Origin: Bacteroidia bacterium
GTDB taxonomy: Bacteria > Bacteroidota > Bacteroidia > CAIKAF01
DNA length: 62,902 bases
Reading direction: 5' to 3'
Assembly: GCA_030427255.1 (NCBI GenBank)
Contig: JAUHWY010000020.1
Coordinates: 1 to 62,902 of the forward strand
Positions 25,527 through 34,428 of this stretch are shown here, one piece after another. Numbering within the stretch: the stretch's first letter is position 1; each line of letters begins with the position of its first letter. A program made the translations under genes and the position numbers. Under the pieces are notes generated by a model that worked only from the letters and a program-made list of their open reading frames with translations, did no database searches and had not been told where the DNA came from.

Positions 25527-26393
25527 TTAAAGTTCGGTGAGTTTGTCATAGGTCTCCGGGCGGCGATCCCTAAAGAATTGCCAAGTAGAACGGACTTCAT
25601 CAATCATATCCAAATCAAACTCCGCCACGAGTAGCTCATCGTTGTCCTCTGAAGCTTCGGCAAAAATTTGTCCTCTAGGATCTACAAAGTAGCTGGTTCC
25701 ATAAAACTTACCTAAGTTCCACGGCTTTTCGGTACCTACTCTATTTATACATCCCATGAAATATCCATTGGCAGCAGCGTGTGCGGGTTGTTCCAACTTC
25801 CATAGGTACTGAGATAGTCCGGCAACGGTTGCGCTTGGGTTGTACACGATTTCGGCTCCATTAAGACCTAAGATACGTGCTCCGTCAGGAAAATGGCGGT
25901 CGTAGCAAATGTAGACACCTACTTTAGCATACTTGGTTTGGAACACCGGGTAGCCTAGGTTTCCGGGCTTAAAGAAGAATTTCTCCCAAAAGCCGGTGGT
26001 GTGAGGAATATGATTTTTGCGGTATTTCCCAAGATAGGTACCGTCGGCATCAATAACAGCAGCGGTATTGTAAAACACGCCGGGCATGGCCTTTTCGTAA
26101 ATGGGTGCAATAATGACCATATCGTACTGCTTGGCGAATTCTTGGAGTTTGGCCACGGTGGGTCCGGGAACCGGCTCCGCTGATTCGTACCATTTTTTGT
26201 CTTGCCCCGGACAGAAATAAGGCGTATTAAAAATCTCTTGAAAGCAAAGGATTTGCACCCCTTGTTTTCCGGCTTCGTGAATGTAGGGCACATGCTTTTC
26301 GTACATGGCTTCGCAAATCTCCTCGATGGTGCCTTCGCCCTCGGTCATGGGCAAGGACAATTGAATTAGCGCGCTTTTTACTTTTCTAGGCAT
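25527..26393 (-). CDS. Beta-ureidopropionase (N-carbamoyl-beta-alanine amidohydrolase)
   Basis: 288 residues of the nitrilase superfamily. The Glu-Lys-Cys triad is visible: LCFQEIFNTPYFC (Glu), GKYRKNHIPH (Lys) and VGVYICYDRHFPDGARIL (Cys). It hydrolyses N-carbamoyl-beta-alanine to beta-alanine, CO2 and ammonia, the third step of the pathway. The family assignment is strong; the substrate is inferred from its position between hydA and preTA and from the F-W-E-K-F-F-F-K-P-G-N segment typical of this subgroup. Confidence 0.92.
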   Translation of the reverse strand: MPRKVKSALIQLSLPMTEGEGTIEEICEAMYEKHVPYIHEAGKQGVQILCFQEIFNTPYFCPGQDKKWYESAEPVPGPTVAKLQEFAKQYDMVIIAPIYEKAMPGVFYNTAAVIDADGTYLGKYRKNHIPHTTGFWEKFFFKPGNLGYPVFQTKYAKVGVYICYDRHFPDGARILGLNGAEIVYNPSATVAGLSQYLWKLEQPAHAAANGYFMGCINRVGTEKPWNLGKFYGTSYFVDPRGQIFAEASEDNDELLVAEFDLDMIDEVRSTWQFFRDRRPETYDKLTEL

Positions 26394-26418
26394 TTTTAAA
26401 AAAATTAATGATGAATAA

Positions 26419-27804
26419 TTAACCCAAGAATTGTGTTGGGCCTCGTTTAATAAACTTTCCTGTTCCCGGTTTTAGGAGACATTCGTTGTTATGGATGGCT
26501 TTTTGACCGCGTAGGAACACGGTTTCGGTTTTTCCGGTAACTTCTACACCTTCGTAGGCCGAATAATCGCAATTCATATGGTGCGTTTTGGCCGAAATTT
26601 TGTGCTTGGTGGTTGGGTTGAATATGACCACATCGGCATCCGTTCCCACCGCTAAGGTTCCCTTTTGCGGATACATCCCAAATATTTGAGCCGCTCGGGT
26701 TGAAGTGGCTTCCACAAATTTGCTTAGTGTGATTTTGTTTTTGGCCACGCCTTCCGAAAACAACAATTCCACACGGTGCTCAATGGCCGGGTGCCCATTG
26801 GGTATTTTGGAGAAATCGTCTTTTCCGAGTTCTTTTTGATTCCACATAAATGGACAGTGATCGGTACCCACCACTTGAATCAAGCCCTGATTAAGTCCTG
26901 CCCACAAGGCGGTTTGGTCTTTTTTCTCCCGTAATGGCGGACTCATAACCCATTTGGCCGATTCAAAACCCTTATCGTACAAAGAGGCATCGAGCATTAA
27001 GTACTGAATGCAGGTTTCCACCATGACCCTTTGGTTTCGGAGGGTTGCACGCCTAACGGCATTCAAGGCACCCTCACAGGTCATGTGCACAATGTATCCC
27101 GGGCAACCGGTATAATGAAGCAGGTCAGAAAAGCGAGCAGAGGCTTCTGCTTCGGTTACCTCCGGCTGGGATAGGTAATGGTATAAGGGGGATGTTTTTC
27201 CGTCTTGAAGAAATTTAGCCACTAAGGCATCAATCATATCCCCATTGGTGGCGTGTACGGTAACCAATCCACCATGTTCTTTTACCACCTTCATAAGGCC
27301 AACCATTTGGCCATCGTCGATCATGAGGGCCCCTTTGTAGGCCATAAAGGTTTTGAAAGAGGTAATTCCCTCTTTTTGAATCATTTCTTTTACCTCTTCG
27401 GCTACTTGATCGTTAAAATCAGTAACCGCCATGTGGTAACTATAGTCGCCTACGGCCTTATCCTTAGATTTTGCCTGCCAAGTGGTGAGTGCATTTCTTA
27501 GGGTATCGCCTTGTTTTTGAAGAATAAAGTCAATAACCATAGTGGTGCCGCCGTGCATGGCAGCACGGGTACCGGTGGTATAATCATCGCTGGAAAAGGT
27601 GCCCATAAAAGGCATGTCCAAATGGACATGAGGGTCAATTCCCCCGGGAATAACCAATTTATCGGTGGCATCAAGCACCTCATCTACCCCTTCTTTAGAC
27701 AAATTATGTCCAATGGCAGCTATTTTATCGTCTTCGATGAGCAGGTCAGCGCCAAAAGAAGCTTCCGCGGTAGCCAAGGTGCCGTTCTTGATTAATGTTT
27801 TCAT
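26419..27804 (-). CDS. hydA: Dihydropyrimidinase
   Basis: 461 residues, amidohydrolase superfamily. GGIDPHVHLDMPF gives the HxH zinc ligands (about 55-62) and FKTFMAYKG contains the lysine that becomes carboxylated to bridge the two zincs (about 150-158). Later ligands sit in the VTVHATNGD and VHMTCEGAL segments, with the terminal Asp in VGTDHCPF. It opens dihydrouracil or dihydrothymine to the N-carbamoyl beta-amino acid. It follows the permease by 5 bp and precedes beta-ureidopropionase by 25 bp in one operon. Confidence 0.95.
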   Translation of the reverse strand: MKTLIKNGTLATAEASFGADLLIEDDKIAAIGHNLSKEGVDEVLDATDKLVIPGGIDPHVHLDMPFMGTFSSDDYTTGTRAAMHGGTTMVIDFILQKQGDTLRNALTTWQAKSKDKAVGDYSYHMAVTDFNDQVAEEVKEMIQKEGITSFKTFMAYKGALMIDDGQMVGLMKVVKEHGGLVTVHATNGDMIDALVAKFLQDGKTSPLYHYLSQPEVTEAEASARFSDLLHYTGCPGYIVHMTCEGALNAVRRATLRNQRVMVETCIQYLMLDASLYDKGFESAKWVMSPPLREKKDQTALWAGLNQGLIQVVGTDHCPFMWNQKELGKDDFSKIPNGHPAIEHRVELLFSEGVAKNKITLSKFVEATSTRAAQIFGMYPQKGTLAVGTDADVVIFNPTTKHKISAKTHHMNCDYSAYEGVEVTGKTETVFLRGQKAIHNNECLLKPGTGKFIKRGPTQFLG

Positions 27805-27809
27805 AGATG

Positions 27810-29534
27810 TTATGGTTTAGAAGTGGTTGGTTTCATTAAAAGTGCATAGGAAAAGAACGCTACAAAAAAGCCTGTAAACCAAGCCAATTTATACAGGATT
27901 TCAAGGCTTGGTATCCACAAGCCCAATAGGGCCAATAAAATTCCGAGTGCCACGGCAAAGAAGGCTTTGAGGTTTAGCCCATGGGTGTAAGAGTACTTGC
28001 CCTTAAGCAAAAACAAATCCTTAACCGACAGTTGCCCCTTTCGAACCCAAAAGAAGTCGGCCAAAAGCACGCCAAGCACAGGTCCCAAAAAGGCACTTAC
28101 CAGCACCAAAATGGCCGATATTTCATCGAGCAGCCACCAAGGACAAATTACAATGCCCAAAATGCCGGTAATTAGTCCACCCATTTTAAAGGAAACCTTT
28201 TTAGGAAACATGTTAGAAAATGCAGTGGCAGGTGCAATTAGGTTGGCGGCTAAGTTGGTGCTAAGGGTGGCAATCATTAATATAATTTGCGTGCCGACAA
28301 TGACCATAGGCTGATCAAAATGGGCCAAAAGGGAAGCCGGATCCCAGGGGGCATCTTCTTGAATAAGAATGTCATCAAAAGCTACAATAGCCGCACTGGT
28401 TACAAAGAGACCCACAAAAGAAAAAAGCATCATGGTGGCCGGCAAGCCCATAAACTGACCCGCCACTTGGTCTTTTTGAGATTTAGCAAATCTGGTAATA
28501 TCGCTAATGCTAATGGCCATGGTTGCCCAAAAACCTACCATGGCGGTAAACCAAAGCAAATAATCCAACCATTTGCTCCCTTTAGGGCTGAGCGAAGGAG
28601 GCGACAGCAATACCCAAGAGGACTGTTGAATAGCAGTTCCCTCAGCATCTGTAGCTAAAAACCGCGCCAACAGGTCACTTTTTTCCAAATCATAAATGGC
28701 CCCTTGTTTGGGAGCTAAGGATGCCAATGGAGTTTTTGACTCCAGTTCCTCCAAGGGCCTCTCAAAAACTTGAGAGCTGTCTTGGCCCTGAACAAACTGC
28801 CACTGCAGATGACTGGCTTTGAAGGTTCCATCCGGATGCCTCAAAGGATTCAGGTGAAGCATGGAAGTGCCCTCCTCTACCGATCGACTCATCGAGGAAG
28901 TTTTAAGTTGTTCCGACTGCTGAAGCACCACTGAAAAGCCGCCACCGGCAGAGCTGCCCCAAACAATCAGGGCAATGCCAATGGCCAACAACACCGGCGC
29001 TGCATATTCTTCAAGCCATTTGATGCCTTCAAATCCCTTGAAAACAAAAAACATGGAAATCGCCCAAAACACGCCGAAGCCAATAAAATTGCTCGGATTT
29101 AAGCCGGAAGTATAGGGAGTCCCGGTCAAGGCGTGCCAAATAGCACTTACGGCCAAACCTCCAATCCAAGTTTGTACGCCAAACCAGCCACAGGCTACCA
29201 AACCTCTCAAGAGCGAGGCCAAATGCACTCCATGCACTCCAAAAGCAGCCCGTCCAATCACCGGAAAGCTCAGGCCGTACCGAACACCGGGAAACCCATT
29301 TAATACCATGGGTAGCGTAATAACCAAGTTCCCCAAACCAATAATTATCAAGGCTTCTATCCAATTCAGGCCTGCCTTAAGCATGTAAGAGGCCAGTACC
29401 CAAGTTGGAATGCAAACGGCCATTCCCACCCATAGGGCAGCTAAATGCCATTTGCTCCAAGTACGCTTTTCCTTGGGAACAGGAGCAAGCTCCTGGCTAT
29501 AGAGCGGTGAATCTTTTAGGTTTAGGTCATCCAT
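27810..29534 (-). CDS. NCS1 family nucleobase:cation symporter
   Basis: 574 residues, about 12 membrane helices. The N-terminal region (SKWHLAALWVGMAVCIPTWVLASYMLKAGL), the FPVIGRAAFGVHG and GWFGVQTWIGGLAV motifs and the later DITRFAKSQKDQVAGQF are typical of NCS1 uracil/allantoin permeases. Between about residues 200 and 315 there is a hydrophilic insertion of about 110 residues absent from ordinary 480-500 residue members. It probably imports uracil or thymine for the enzymes encoded around it. It starts 11 bp after the aminotransferase stop. Confidence 0.9.
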   Translation of the reverse strand: MDDLNLKDSPLYSQELAPVPKEKRTWSKWHLAALWVGMAVCIPTWVLASYMLKAGLNWIEALIIIGLGNLVITLPMVLNGFPGVRYGLSFPVIGRAAFGVHGVHLASLLRGLVACGWFGVQTWIGGLAVSAIWHALTGTPYTSGLNPSNFIGFGVFWAISMFFVFKGFEGIKWLEEYAAPVLLAIGIALIVWGSSAGGGFSVVLQQSEQLKTSSMSRSVEEGTSMLHLNPLRHPDGTFKASHLQWQFVQGQDSSQVFERPLEELESKTPLASLAPKQGAIYDLEKSDLLARFLATDAEGTAIQQSSWVLLSPPSLSPKGSKWLDYLLWFTAMVGFWATMAISISDITRFAKSQKDQVAGQFMGLPATMMLFSFVGLFVTSAAIVAFDDILIQEDAPWDPASLLAHFDQPMVIVGTQIILMIATLSTNLAANLIAPATAFSNMFPKKVSFKMGGLITGILGIVICPWWLLDEISAILVLVSAFLGPVLGVLLADFFWVRKGQLSVKDLFLLKGKYSYTHGLNLKAFFAVALGILLALLGLWIPSLEILYKLAWFTGFFVAFFSYALLMKPTTSKP

Positions 29535-29545
29535 AGGCCGGTCAA

Positions 29546-30886
29546 TCAGCTAGTACAGTATTCATCGGCGATATCCAAGGCTTTTTCTATAATTCCTAAG
29601 CCTTCATCTATTTGATCTTTGGTTATGCATAAAGGCGGCGCCATAAAAATCCAATTCCACCGCACAAAGGTGAACATGCCGGCCTTTCTCAGCGCAGCAG
29701 CCATTCTATTGGTGGGTTCAGCATCCTTTGGTGCTGCGTTCCAGGGCACGGTTGGTTCTTTGGTTTTGCGGTCTTTCACCAGCTCTATACAGCCCAGAAG
29801 GCCTGTATTGCGCACATCCCCTATGGAAGGGTGACGTTCGCTAAGCAAGGCCACCCTTTGCTCCAAATATGCCCCCATTTGGGCTGCGTTTTGAATCATG
29901 GATTCCTCTTCCATTATGGCAAGGTTTTCCAGCGCAGCCGCACAAGCCACCGGGTGGGCCGAATAAGTCAATCCTGCCACTAAAGGGTGTTCTTCAAAAA
30001 ACGCGGCAATTGGTTCGCTAACCATGGTGCATCCCAGAGGAACATAACCTGAGGTAAGGCCTTTGGCCATGCACATAATGTCGGGAGTAACGCCGTGGTG
30101 GTCAATACCAAACCACTTACCGGTACGACCAAAGCCGCTCATTACTTCGTCGCAAATAATGAGTATGCCGTACTTGTCGGCAATTTCTCGAACCTTTTTC
30201 CAATAGCCCGAAGGATATTTTATGCATCCCGAACTTCCGCTTTCGCCTTCCATAAGGATGGCCGCAATGGAATTCGGGTTTTGATACAAAATGGTTTGCT
30301 CCAAATTCCTGGCCGCCATTTCGCCACATGCTTCCGGACTATTGGTACCCCAAGGGCAGCGGTAGCTGTAGGGGTTTTCTACATGCACCACATTGGGCAT
30401 GGCTTGACTGTCCATGGCATGCCTTCTGGGATCGCCGCCGGCCGATGCTGCACCATAAGTGGCTCCATGATAGGAACGGTACTGGGCAATGATTTTATGC
30501 CGGCCCGTGTACATACGCGCAATTTTTATGGCATTTTCTATGGCATCCGCTCCACCTAGTGTAAAAAAGGCTTTCGTGAGGTTTCCGGGCGTAATGGCTG
30601 CCAGTTTTTTGCCCAAATCTGCACGTGCTTGGGTTACCATACCCGGATAAACGTAACTCACTTGTTCCATTTGCCGGGCTACTGCCTGAGTAATCCGTTG
30701 TTGGCCATGCCCCACGTTTACGTTCATAAGCTGGGACGAAAAATCGATGATTCGATTTCCTTGACTGTCCCATAAATACACACCTTCTGCCTTTTGTATT
30801 TCAATAGGAAGAAGACCGCTCTGTTTCGACCACGAAAAGAGGGTATAGTCCAAGGCGTCTTGAACTGTCGTCGATGCAACACTCAT
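29546..30886 (-). CDS. Omega-amino acid (beta-alanine) aminotransferase, class III
   Basis: 446 residues, PLP-dependent fold type I, class III. Signatures: the FTLGGADAIENAIKIARMYTGR cofactor region, CDEVMSGFGRTGKWFG, and CMAKGLTSGYVPLG with the Schiff-base Lys. In this operon the likely reaction is beta-alanine (or 3-aminoisobutyrate) to malonate (or methylmalonate) semialdehyde. The amino acceptor cannot be told from sequence. The downstream permease and the upstream semialdehyde dehydrogenase (4-bp gap) support the role. Confidence 0.9.
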   Translation of the reverse strand: MSVASTTVQDALDYTLFSWSKQSGLLPIEIQKAEGVYLWDSQGNRIIDFSSQLMNVNVGHGQQRITQAVARQMEQVSYVYPGMVTQARADLGKKLAAITPGNLTKAFFTLGGADAIENAIKIARMYTGRHKIIAQYRSYHGATYGAASAGGDPRRHAMDSQAMPNVVHVENPYSYRCPWGTNSPEACGEMAARNLEQTILYQNPNSIAAILMEGESGSSGCIKYPSGYWKKVREIADKYGILIICDEVMSGFGRTGKWFGIDHHGVTPDIMCMAKGLTSGYVPLGCTMVSEPIAAFFEEHPLVAGLTYSAHPVACAAALENLAIMEEESMIQNAAQMGAYLEQRVALLSERHPSIGDVRNTGLLGCIELVKDRKTKEPTVPWNAAPKDAEPTNRMAAALRKAGMFTFVRWNWIFMAPPLCITKDQIDEGLGIIEKALDIADEYCTS

Positions 30887-30890
30887 AAAA

Positions 30891-32363
30891 TTAGCTCATC
30901 CAATTGGTACGCGCTTCGGGATTCCATTTGGTAGAAGTCTTTTTGTTCTGAGTCCAGAATTCAATAGAAGACTTTCCGGTAATATCGGCCACCCCGAATT
31001 TCGATTCATTCCATCCTCCAAAGGCAAAGGGTTCTCTGGGTACGGGCACACCGATGTTTACCCCGATCATTCCGGCGGAAGCCTTTTCCATAACTACTTT
31101 GGCCATAGCGCCACTTTGGGTAAATACAGCCGCGGCATTCCCATAATTTGAGCTATTCTCAATAGCAATGGCTTCGTCCAAGGTTTTGGTACGAATAATG
31201 GAAATAACCGGTCCAAAGATTTCCTCTTTGGCTACCGACATATCGGGCGTTACATAATCAATAATGGTAGGGCCTACATAAAAGCCACCTTCTTTGCCGG
31301 GAACCGTAGCTCCTCTGCCATCCACCAAAATTTTGGCTCCGGCAGCTTCGGCTTCGGAAATGTATTTTTCGATACGTTCTTTGGCGGCAGCGCTAATGAC
31401 CGAGCCCAGGTTTTCACCCGGAACTATGGTTTTAGCATCTTCTACCATTTTATCAATGATATGTTGCACTTGGTCTACCCCAACCATTACAGAGGCTGCC
31501 ATGCAGCGCTGACCTGCACAACCGCTCATGGAGGCCACCACATTGGATGCCGTCATTTCCAAATGCGCATCGGGAAGCACCAATAAGTGGTTTTTGGCGC
31601 CACCCAAAGCTACGCAGCGCTTTAAGTTAGAGGTAGCACGTATGTATACCAATTTCGCTACGGCTGTAGAGCCTACGAAGGAAACCGCTTCAATTTGCTT
31701 ATGGTCGCAAATGGCTTCTACCACTTCTTTTCCGCCATGTACAATATTAAAGCATCCATCGGGCAAACCGGCTTCTTTTAAAAGCTCCGCCATACGCATG
31801 GCGCTCAAAGGCACCATTTCAGAAGGCTTCAATACCACCGTATTGCCTAGCACCAGCGCATTGGGCACGGTCCAGTGGGGCACCATATTGGGGAAATTAA
31901 ACGGAGAAATACAAGCCACCACACCCAAAGGTTTGCGTTCGATGCGGCACTCTACCCCACGGCTTACTTCTTGCACTTCATTGACCACAATTTGTGGCAT
32001 AGACACGGCAAATTCGCACAATTCAATGCTCTTTTCGATTTCGGCTTTGGCCTCGTCCCAGGTTTTACCGTTTTCTATATGCACCAATTCGGTGAGCTCA
32101 TCCATATGCTTTTCGAGCAAGGCCCGGTAACGAAAAAACACCTGAACTCTTTCCTTAAGCGTTTTGGAAGACCAATTTGGAAAAGCCTCTTTGGCGGCTT
32201 TAACGGCGGCATCTACCTCCGGCATGCCGCTCATGGGCACCTCAGACAAACGTGCTCCGTCGAGCGGACTAATCACCTCCATGGTAGTCCCCTGAAAATC
32301 TGCTACCTGCCCATTTATATAGTTTTTTGCTTCGGGCAATTTGATTTGTGTTGGTGTAATCAT
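30891..32363 (-). CDS. mmsA: CoA-acylating (methyl)malonate-semialdehyde dehydrogenase
   Basis: 490 residues of the aldehyde dehydrogenase superfamily. GCAGQRCMAASV holds the catalytic Cys (about 285). The NFPNMVPHWTVPNAL stretch, FVGSTAVAKLVY (NAD site) and the C-terminal NIGVPVPREPFAFGGWNESKFG are typical of MmsA. It converts malonate semialdehyde or methylmalonate semialdehyde with CoA and NAD to acetyl-CoA or propionyl-CoA. It is the promoter-proximal gene of the seven-gene pyrimidine operon, completing the route from uracil/thymine to central metabolism. Confidence 0.93.
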   Translation of the reverse strand: MITPTQIKLPEAKNYINGQVADFQGTTMEVISPLDGARLSEVPMSGMPEVDAAVKAAKEAFPNWSSKTLKERVQVFFRYRALLEKHMDELTELVHIENGKTWDEAKAEIEKSIELCEFAVSMPQIVVNEVQEVSRGVECRIERKPLGVVACISPFNFPNMVPHWTVPNALVLGNTVVLKPSEMVPLSAMRMAELLKEAGLPDGCFNIVHGGKEVVEAICDHKQIEAVSFVGSTAVAKLVYIRATSNLKRCVALGGAKNHLLVLPDAHLEMTASNVVASMSGCAGQRCMAASVMVGVDQVQHIIDKMVEDAKTIVPGENLGSVISAAAKERIEKYISEAEAAGAKILVDGRGATVPGKEGGFYVGPTIIDYVTPDMSVAKEEIFGPVISIIRTKTLDEAIAIENSSNYGNAAAVFTQSGAMAKVVMEKASAGMIGVNIGVPVPREPFAFGGWNESKFGVADITGKSSIEFWTQNKKTSTKWNPEARTNWMS

Positions 32364-32760
32364 AAGTTTTAGCGACTAATTTTTGGCGTCGAATTTTGGT
32401 TATCTTTTGTTAACGTCCAAGCAATTTATTGATAATACATTAAGCGAGAAGCCACAAACAGGTCTCTAAGCGGATTAAATCCGAAATTTTTGTTTATTTT
32501 ATTGAAAATCAGCCTATTCAAACCCTTTCAAAAAAATGGGCATATCTTACGTCCTGCAAAAAGCCTCTCAAAACAGCTGCGGCGGCCAGATTTTCAGCTT
32601 AGATTTCCTTCTCAAAAAACGCTTAGGCTAAGACCGAAAAAACGGCTTGTTGGAACAATAGGTATTGCCGGACCTAGGATTAGGACCATAAAAAGCAGAA
32701 ATGCAGGCAACAGCTCCAGCCTAAAGCACCTCGGAAGACAAGATAAACGGTTGCTTATCA
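32364..32760. promoter_or_regulatory. Upstream region of the pyrimidine operon
   Basis: About 400 bp without a convincing gene. The operon promoter should lie near 32370-32470. An imperfect inverted repeat GTTATC-TTTT-GTTAAC stands at 32399-32414 and could be an operator, but no regulator gene is adjacent. A short plus-strand frame (32490-32777) is basic and low complexity; I do not accept it. Confidence 0.35.
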
Positions 32761-33028
32761 AACCGCTACAATTGTAGCCATTCCGCTACAATTGTAGCAC
32801 CTCTTGATTCAGTAGACTTTCCAAACACAGATTTTCTTGACGGATAGATTTTGTTTTTTGGGCGGCCGGGCGCGCCCTTACTGCAAGTCCTCAGCGGTCA
32901 AGCACCGTGGGCTAAGGCGTACGGGGTCCCCCTCTAAGGAGTGGGCCTCCGCTGCCTAAGCCCACGGGCTTTCCCGCTTCCGGGCTTTCCGAGCGGTCGC
33001 TGCCGCGGGGTACCTTGCCCATTGGGAA
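32761..33028. repeat. Dispersed repeat family A, copy 3
   Basis: Two good CTACAATTGTAG palindromes (32765-32776 and 32786-32797) open the element, followed by the diverged spacer and the nearly identical GC-rich part. It ends in GTACCTTGCCC. It lies beyond the 3' end of a cassette gene that has lost its attC partner. Confidence 0.85.
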
Positions 33029-33142
33029 ATCCCCTTGTACAAATGTGGGCTTCCACAAAACTGGCTTTGGAACACGAAAACCCGCCTATTGCAAATCTGC
33101 TGCTAGCAACTGTTTTTTTTCAATGCTGAGTTTTATAAGAAT

Positions 33143-33529
33143 TTAGTAAAAATGAGGTGCATTTGTAGCTTGACATGTTCCTAAGATTGTTTTAACTAGT
33201 CCTTTCTTTCTGTAAACATATTTTATGGTTCGTCCTGAATTTGTATCAATGATAAATACCTTTTTTAATTGGCCATCATTTACTGTAATTTCCCTTTTAG
33301 CAAATGCCGGAGCATTTCCTTTTTTAAATTCATTATTAAAATTTAAAGAGCCAATATCAGTAATTACTGTGTCTCCCATTTTACTGTAGTCATATAGATT
33401 GAAGTAGTCAACTTTAATTAAGTTTGTAAGTTTTCTGATACTGTCATTGGCTGTTTGTGCGTTCGCAGTTGTCAGAAAGAGAAAAACAGCAAAGAGGAGA
33501 ACTGCAGTCGAGGAGAGAAGACGTTTCAT
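33143..33529 (-). CDS. Secreted hypothetical protein, cassette gene
   Basis: 128 residues from the ATG at 33529; a longer frame to 33580 would run through the attC-like site and is rejected. MKRLLSSTAVLLFAVFLFLT with ANAQ is a clean signal peptide. The mature protein (about 105 residues) is beta-rich with a V-Y-R-K-K-G-L-V-K-T end and no recognisable domain. The cassette starts at GTTAGCGCC (33557). The matching reverse-complement core is not found past the stop, so the 3' end of this cassette appears lost. Confidence 0.7.
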   Translation of the reverse strand: MKRLLSSTAVLLFAVFLFLTTANAQTANDSIRKLTNLIKVDYFNLYDYSKMGDTVITDIGSLNFNNEFKKGNAPAFAKREITVNDGQLKKVFIIDTNSGRTIKYVYRKKGLVKTILGTCQATNAPHFY

Positions 33530-33548
33530 TTTTTTGTCTTTTAAAATT

Positions 33549-33603
33549 GGCGCTAACGTTTTGGCTAAAACCAGTTTCAATTGGTTTTAGGTTTTGTTAG
33601 AAC
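33549..33603 (-). repeat. attC-like site
   Basis: About 55 nt. CTAAAACCA pairs with TGGTTTTAG, nine bp, around TTTCAAT-type loop sequence. The outer GTTAGAAC (33596-33603) is the exact reverse complement of GTTCTAAC at 34356-34363, where the WG-like cassette begins. The AAAACGTTAGCG end starts the next cassette. It overlaps the last codons of the WG-like gene. Confidence 0.75.
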
Positions 33604-34350
33604 AGGTTGTTTTTTTACAAAAGAGTCTATGATATTTCTTGATGCATCAATATAATACGAGGTCTCTTGGTTGTCGTTTTTACATTGAGCCCAGATGCCA
33701 GGACTATCAGATTGATATAGTTTGATGTCTGAGTAAATAGGAGGAATACCAATTTTACCGTTTACAATTACTCCATGATAGTTATCACTTGTTTTGAAAT
33801 GAACAACGCCATTAAAACTCGATCCTTCAAAATGTTTTTGAAGTGACATAGAAAATATGAAATCCATTCCTTTTATTTTTAAAGAACGACCTGAAGTATC
33901 TGTAACGAACCAATTGCCATTGTACGAAATCACGTAGCCGTTACTAAATGAAGTAGCCCAGTTATTCTCAAAACAACATGAACACAAATGCCCTAAAGTG
34001 ATTATTTCTTTTCCAGAATTATCTAGATATGTAACTCCTTTGTCTCCATTTGATACTTTAAGAAGACCTTCCCTAAATTCCAGATCAGAACCACATACAT
34101 GATAAGTTGGAGGCATAATTATGTTGAAATTCGAGTCAAGCAAACCAATATAAGAGTTTCTAACAAAAGGAATTACTGTTTTAAAAGGAATACCAACTTG
34201 ATCAACATTTTCAAGCTTTAGTAGTGTGTCTCTTTCATCTACTATGAAAAGAGAATTGTTCTTTAATATGATACTATCACTTTGCCCAAGTACAGATGAG
34301 CAGGTCAAACTGGCGAATAAAATTAAAATGAGATATTTTTTTTCCTTCAT
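33577..34350 (-). CDS. Secreted WG-repeat-like protein, cassette gene
   Basis: 257 residues. The N-terminus MKEKKYLILILFASLTCSSV followed by LGQ is a signal peptide (lipobox-like Cys at about 17 possible). The rest contains beta-hairpin repeats of WG type: YIGLLDSNFNIIMPPTY, then GVTYLDNSGKEII, WFVTDTSGRSL and GVIVNGKIGIPPIYSDI. WG-repeat proteins are common in Bacteroidota and mostly of unknown role. It starts 6 bp after the attC-like junction and its final residues are encoded inside the next attC-like site. Confidence 0.75.
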   Translation of the reverse strand: MKEKKYLILILFASLTCSSVLGQSDSIILKNNSLFIVDERDTLLKLENVDQVGIPFKTVIPFVRNSYIGLLDSNFNIIMPPTYHVCGSDLEFREGLLKVSNGDKGVTYLDNSGKEIITLGHLCSCCFENNWATSFSNGYVISYNGNWFVTDTSGRSLKIKGMDFIFSMSLQKHFEGSSFNGVVHFKTSDNYHGVIVNGKIGIPPIYSDIKLYQSDSPGIWAQCKNDNQETSYYIDASRNIIDSFVKKQPVLTKPKTN

Positions 34351-34355
34351 AATAT

Positions 34356-34419
34356 GTTCTAACGGTTAGGCTATGCGCAGGGTCCCGAAGGGCATTGCGT
34401 ATAGGCATTGTTGTGCAAC
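34356..34419 (-). repeat. attC-like site
   Basis: 64 nt. On the minus strand it runs GTTGCACAAC, then GCCTATACGCA, an inner GGGACCC-type loop, TGCGCATAGCC, and TAACCGTTAGAAC. TGCGCATAGC pairs with GCCTATACGCA with one unpaired base and a G-T pair, the expected asymmetry of attC. GTTGCACAAC is the exact reverse complement of GTTGTGCAAC at 35048-35057, the start of the cassette. GCCTAAC fits RYYYAAC and GTTAGAA fits GTTRRRY. Confidence 0.8.
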
Positions 34420-34428
34420 GTATTTATT

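Noticed and set aside
32490-32777. 95-residue plus-strand basic frame
   Set aside because: Lys/Arg-rich composition without a family, no ribosome binding site that I can see, and it runs into the family A repeat.
33530-33580. Upstream extension of the 33143 gene by 17 codons
   Set aside because: The added codons lie in the attC-like palindrome, while the internal ATG starts a perfect signal peptide.
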